NCBI RefSeq assembly: GCF_900890425.1
Contig: NZ_CAAHFG010000002.1
Coordinates: forward strand, 930,001 to 994,000
Direction: 5' to 3'
Length of the DNA stretch: 64,000 nt
Source of the DNA: Pontiella desulfatans
GTDB lineage: Bacteria > Verrucomicrobiota > Kiritimatiellia > Kiritimatiellales > Pontiellaceae
The first letter of the stretch is position 1, and each line of letters starts with the position of its first letter. Positions 60,862-64,000 of this stretch are shown here, piece by piece. The translations under genes were made by a program, and so were the position numbers. The notes beneath the pieces were generated by a model. That model saw nothing but the letters and a program-made list of their open reading frames with translations, made no database searches and was not told where the DNA came from.

Positions 60862-61932
60862 ATGAAAGCAACGATGAAACCAAGAATATCGAGAAAGAGG
60901 AATAATGCGTATAACACGCCCCTAAGTGTTGCGGTGGCTCTTATGACCATGCCTTTTGGCATTTGGAGTGTTCACGCCGAAGGCAGCAACAAGCCAGTTC
61001 CCGTCAATGTTGAAAACTTTGTCAGAGCGGAGACTTCCGCGCAGTTTGATCGAGTTTTGGACATGACAGAGGGCATCAACAAATTCGTTCACCTACGTGG
61101 TCCTACCCCACTTGACAAACAGAACGTCATCCGGATGAACCGCGATACGCTTTACAGCGCAGCCATTGTCGATATCAGCAAAGGGGCGACCCTCATTGTG
61201 CCCGATGCGGGCGAGCGATATATGTCCATCATGGTCGTCAACGAAGACCACTATATCAACAAGGTGATCCATAAGCCGGGCAGACACCGACTGACGGTCA
61301 AGGAATATGGAACACCGTTTGTGAACCTGTCCGTGCGCACCTTGGTCAACGCGTCAGATCCTGACGATATCGCAAAGGCAAACGCCTTGCAGAATCAACT
61401 GAAGATCGAAGCGAAGTCTGCGAAGCCATACACCCACCCTGTCTATGACGAGAGAAGCTTCAAAGAAACCTATGACGCCCTGCTCGTACTGGGGAAAGGG
61501 ATGCCCGACGCGAGTGCCACCTTCGGGAAGAAAAAAAATGTCGACTCCATTCGCCACTTGCTTGGGACAGCCTGGGGCTGGGGTGGATTGCCTGACGAAG
61601 AGGCCTATTACCTCAACGTAGAACCAAACCTACCGGTCGGCGCCTATCAGCTCACCGTCAAGGATGTACCCGTGGATGCATTTTGGTCTGTTAGCATGTA
61701 TAATAAAGACGGCTATTTCGAACCCAATAAAGAAGAATCCTACAGCGTAAATAACCTGACAGGCACACCCAATGAAGACGGTTCATTTACAATTCATTTT
61801 GGAGGTGACCCTGAGAACCTGAATCATCTGCCGATTACTGAGGGTTGGAACTACACAGTGCGCTTTTATCAACCTCGTAAGAAAATCCTGGACGGAAGCT
61901 GGATCTTCCCAAAGATTGAGCCCTTGAAATAG
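60862..61932 (+). CDS. Secreted DUF1254/DUF1214-type protein
   Basis: A 356-residue protein; AAGGAGG precedes the ATG, and a signal peptide ends about AEG (residue 41). VENFVRAETSAQFDRVLDM, NRDTLYSAAIVDISKGA and YMSIMVVNEDHY are of the DUF1254 part; VDAFWSVSMYNKDGYFEPN and WNYTVRFYQPRKKILDGSW are of DUF1214. The two-domain protein binds no known ligand with certainty. A small TCCCGCT/AGCGGGA hairpin lies at 60825-60843 before it. Confidence 0.8.
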   Translation: MKATMKPRISRKRNNAYNTPLSVAVALMTMPFGIWSVHAEGSNKPVPVNVENFVRAETSAQFDRVLDMTEGINKFVHLRGPTPLDKQNVIRMNRDTLYSAAIVDISKGATLIVPDAGERYMSIMVVNEDHYINKVIHKPGRHRLTVKEYGTPFVNLSVRTLVNASDPDDIAKANALQNQLKIEAKSAKPYTHPVYDERSFKETYDALLVLGKGMPDASATFGKKKNVDSIRHLLGTAWGWGGLPDEEAYYLNVEPNLPVGAYQLTVKDVPVDAFWSVSMYNKDGYFEPNKEESYSVNNLTGTPNEDGSFTIHFGGDPENLNHLPITEGWNYTVRFYQPRKKILDGSWIFPKIEPLK

Positions 61933-61959
61933 CTTTATAAGCCAATCGGAGAACGACCC

Positions 61960-63381
61960 ATGAAAATAAGATCCATATTGTTCCAATGGAGTTGCCTGCT
62001 GGCTGCCTTCGCTGTAGTCGGTTGCATGACGCAGAGTGCGGTAGAGAAACCGCTGCCCCCTGAAGAGGCTCGGGAAATCGCCAAAGAGGCGTATGTTTAT
62101 GGGAATCCGCTGGCGGATAGCTATCGGGTGTTATACGGCTCGTTTGTGAATGCGAAAGACCCTGAGTACAAAGCGCCGATCAATGAGCTGAAAAATATTT
62201 CGCGGGTTTATACGCATAAAGACAAAGCCGTCCAAACCCCTAATTCGGACACGCCGTATAGCTGGTTATTGTTGGATCTGCGTGCAGAACCGTATGTGCT
62301 GACGGTGCCCCCGATGGAGAAAGATCGCTATTTCAGCATCCAGCTGATTGATCTCTACACGCATAACTTTGACTACATCGGAAGCCGAACTACGGGGAAC
62401 GAGGGAGGCAACTACCTGATTGCCGGTCCTAGCTGGACGGGCGAGAAACCGGATGGTGTGACGAAAGTGATTCCAGCCGAAACCGAGTTTGTACTGGCCC
62501 TCTACCGCACCCAATTGTTTAATCCAACGGATCTTGAACAGGTGAAGAAAATACAGGCGCAGTATAAGGTGGACTCGCTCTCCACATTCCTTGGAACCGC
62601 TGCGCCGGGAGCGGCTCCGGAGATCGACTTTATTGAGCCACTAACGCGCGATGAGATCAAAAAATCGCCCAAGGTTTTTGAGCAAATGAACTTTGTGCTG
62701 CAGTTTTGCCCGACACATCCATCGGAAAAGAAGCTGATGAAACGCTTTGCCAAACTGAATATCGGCGCGGGAAAAACCTTCGACTGGGAGGCGTTTTCTC
62801 CGGAAATTCAGGCGGCTATCGGCCAAGGCATTGCCGATGCATGGGAAAAGGATTTTGCCGCGTTGAAAGAGGCCGCAGATGCAGGGGAGATTGGTTCAGG
62901 GGAAGTTTTTGGCACTCGTGAACACTTGAAGAACAACTATCTCTATCGCATGGCCGCTGCAGTACTGGGCATCTGGGGAAACAGCGAAGAAGAAGCCATG
63001 TATCCGAGCTACTATGTCGATGCGGATGGACAGAAGCTCAATGGGGCCCATTTCTATACCTTGCGCTTTGGAGCGGACCAACTTCCGCCTGTTAACGCCT
63101 TCTGGTCGCTGACGATGTATCAACTGCCCGAAAGCCTGCTCGTCGAGAACCCGCTCAACCGCTACCTGCTGAACTCGCCCATGATGGACGATTTTGTACG
63201 CGATTCGGATGGAGGCATTACCCTCTACATCCAGCACGAGTCGCCCGGAAAAGAGAAGGAACCCAACTGGCTTCCGGCCCCAGCTGGACCGTTTTCTTTA
63301 AATTTACGCCTCTACTGGCCCCAAGAAGAGGCGTTGAACGGATCATGGCAGCCGCCCGCATTAATTAGAGAGTCGAAGTAA
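61960..63381 (+). CDS. DUF1254/DUF1214-type lipoprotein
   Basis: A 473-residue protein with lipobox AVVGCMT (about residue 22). EEAREIAKEAYVYGNPLADS, VQTPNSDTPYSWLLLDLRAE and RYFSIQLIDLYTHNFDYIG mark DUF1254; VNAFWSLTMYQLPESLLVEN and NLRLYWPQEEALNGSW mark DUF1214. It lies 27 bases after the related gene at 60862 and is probably co-transcribed. Function of this family is not established. Confidence 0.88.
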   Translation: MKIRSILFQWSCLLAAFAVVGCMTQSAVEKPLPPEEAREIAKEAYVYGNPLADSYRVLYGSFVNAKDPEYKAPINELKNISRVYTHKDKAVQTPNSDTPYSWLLLDLRAEPYVLTVPPMEKDRYFSIQLIDLYTHNFDYIGSRTTGNEGGNYLIAGPSWTGEKPDGVTKVIPAETEFVLALYRTQLFNPTDLEQVKKIQAQYKVDSLSTFLGTAAPGAAPEIDFIEPLTRDEIKKSPKVFEQMNFVLQFCPTHPSEKKLMKRFAKLNIGAGKTFDWEAFSPEIQAAIGQGIADAWEKDFAALKEAADAGEIGSGEVFGTREHLKNNYLYRMAAAVLGIWGNSEEEAMYPSYYVDADGQKLNGAHFYTLRFGADQLPPVNAFWSLTMYQLPESLLVENPLNRYLLNSPMMDDFVRDSDGGITLYIQHESPGKEKEPNWLPAPAGPFSLNLRLYWPQEEALNGSWQPPALIRESK

Positions 63382-63512
63382 CCAGCAACGAAGGATTCAA
63401 ATTCATGAAAAAACAACGGTCTAAGGTCAAATTTCAGTAAAGGGCGATTTTGAATGTAAGAAATCTAACGATCAGATTACTATGCAAAACCTGAATCATA
63501 GGAGAATACATA

Positions 63513-64000
63513 ATGAAAACTGGCGGAAAAAAAACAGTGTTGTGGAATAAAGCGTTGCAGTTCGTTTTTGGGTATTTTGTTATTTTGGCCCTTGCTTCAC
63601 CCTGCCTTGCTGCGGACGACGCTTCGCCTGCTCAAAAGTCCAAGGAGGCGGTAAGTCGATCCGCGCAAAATGTGTCCGATGGTGTTGCAACATTGCAGAC
63701 CCGGATTTCGGATAACCGCCTGGTAAACCGGACGCGCGACGAGAATGTGGCGTTTGTTATGATGGGCGTGCTGGTCGCTTCCGTTGCGGGTATGTTCTCC
63801 AAGGTCGGATGTACCGGATTGGGCATCGCAGGGCGTTTGGTTCTTGGGCTGGGCGGTGCGTTTATCGGGGGCATGGTGGTGCGTGTTGCTGAGATAGATT
63901 TTGCGTGGGGAACGATAACCATCGGTTATGAGGAGCTGTTGTTTTCCCTGCTCGGTGCGGTTGCCATTGTCGCTGCATCGCGGGGCATCCAGTATCAGCT
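63513..64000 (+). CDS. Small membrane protein, truncated at window end (GlsB/YeaQ-like tail)
   Basis: A frame opens at ATG 63513 (AGGAGAAT upstream) and runs open to the end of the window (162 codons). It has a signal peptide to about ASPCLAA, a soluble stretch with ISDNRLVNRTRDENVAFV, then three hydrophobic segments (MMGVLVASVAGMF, GIAGRLVLGLGGAFIGGMV, LLFSLLGAVAIVAAS). The GLGGAFIGG and LLGAVAIV order resembles the transglycosylase-associated GlsB/YeaQ family. Identification is tentative as the end is missing. The gap 63382-63512 has only an 11-codon frame at 63405, probably meaningless. Confidence 0.6.
   Translation, partial: MKTGGKKTVLWNKALQFVFGYFVILALASPCLAADDASPAQKSKEAVSRSAQNVSDGVATLQTRISDNRLVNRTRDENVAFVMMGVLVASVAGMFSKVGCTGLGIAGRLVLGLGGAFIGGMVVRVAEIDFAWGTITIGYEELLFSLLGAVAIVAASRGIQYQ

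Noticed and set aside
63405-63440. 11-codon frame after the DUF1254 lipoprotein gene
   Set aside because: Too short, no conserved feature; possibly the relic of a gene start.

Overview
The window looks like a chromosomal stretch of a marine, polysaccharide-degrading bacterium of the Kiritimatiellota / PVC superphylum (Pontiella-like). The reasons are eight secreted type I sulfatases in 64 kb, PEP-CTERM sorting signals of the form IPEPATLG, Tat-exported oxidoreductase and sulfatase proteins, an ECF sigma factor beside a transmembrane Ser/Thr kinase, and moderately GC-rich codon use. No rRNA, tRNA or CRISPR array was seen. The taxon is inference from gene content only.

Layout. 1-17180 (+) is a sulfated-fucan-type degradation locus: a glycoside hydrolase tail, a PEP-CTERM protein, an SGNH esterase carrying the same N-terminal module, three sulfatases, a GH29 and a GH95 fucosidase, a Gfo/Idh/MocA oxidoreductase, a beta-propeller glycosidase and a beta-helix pectate-lyase-like protein. 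17209-19133 (-) holds a sulfatase and a small STAS-like protein; 19272-20513 is an IS4-family transposase. 20871-23696 is a secreted thiol-redox group (CxxC protein, DUF4266-type lipoprotein, TlpA domain fused to an outer-membrane barrel). 23908-26589 is an ECF sigma factor tail-to-tail with a kinase. 26821-30738 encodes adhesin-like and PEP-CTERM proteins sharing one module, plus an FGE-fold protein. 30985-45303 is a second polysaccharide locus: three sulfatases, a stand-alone DsbD-N domain, GH36, GH43, GH3, a DUF2264/GH154-type protein and a HAD hydrolase. The last four non-sulfatase enzymes lack signal peptides and probably act in the cytoplasm.

45557-50476 is a complete integron: a divergent integron integrase with a long extra N-terminal domain, a candidate attI region, and three AT-rich cassettes each ending in a recognisable attC site. 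The third cassette carries a reverse-strand 58-codon gene. Immediately after it lies a REP-associated tyrosine transposase (RAYT) element with inverted REP copies and a 221-bp tandem duplication of its own 5' end. 52012-55964 holds a multi-domain sulfatase with a non-canonical active-site motif (CSPSH) and an alginate-lyase-family lipoprotein. 56043-64000 is an envelope block: barrels, LssY_C and SYLF lipoproteins, two DUF1254/DUF1214-type proteins and a truncated small membrane protein.

How it fits together. Secreted sulfatases and exo-glycosidases strip sulfate and fucose, galactose or uronate from algal polysaccharide outside the cytoplasm, and cytoplasmic GH43/GH3/GH154-type enzymes finish the oligosaccharides. 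Two secreted modules recur both in PEP-CTERM-anchored stand-alone proteins and fused to enzymes, suggesting shared binding modules. No transporter, sulfatase maturase with intact active site, exosortase or classical PUL regulator is present in the window, so these must be encoded elsewhere.
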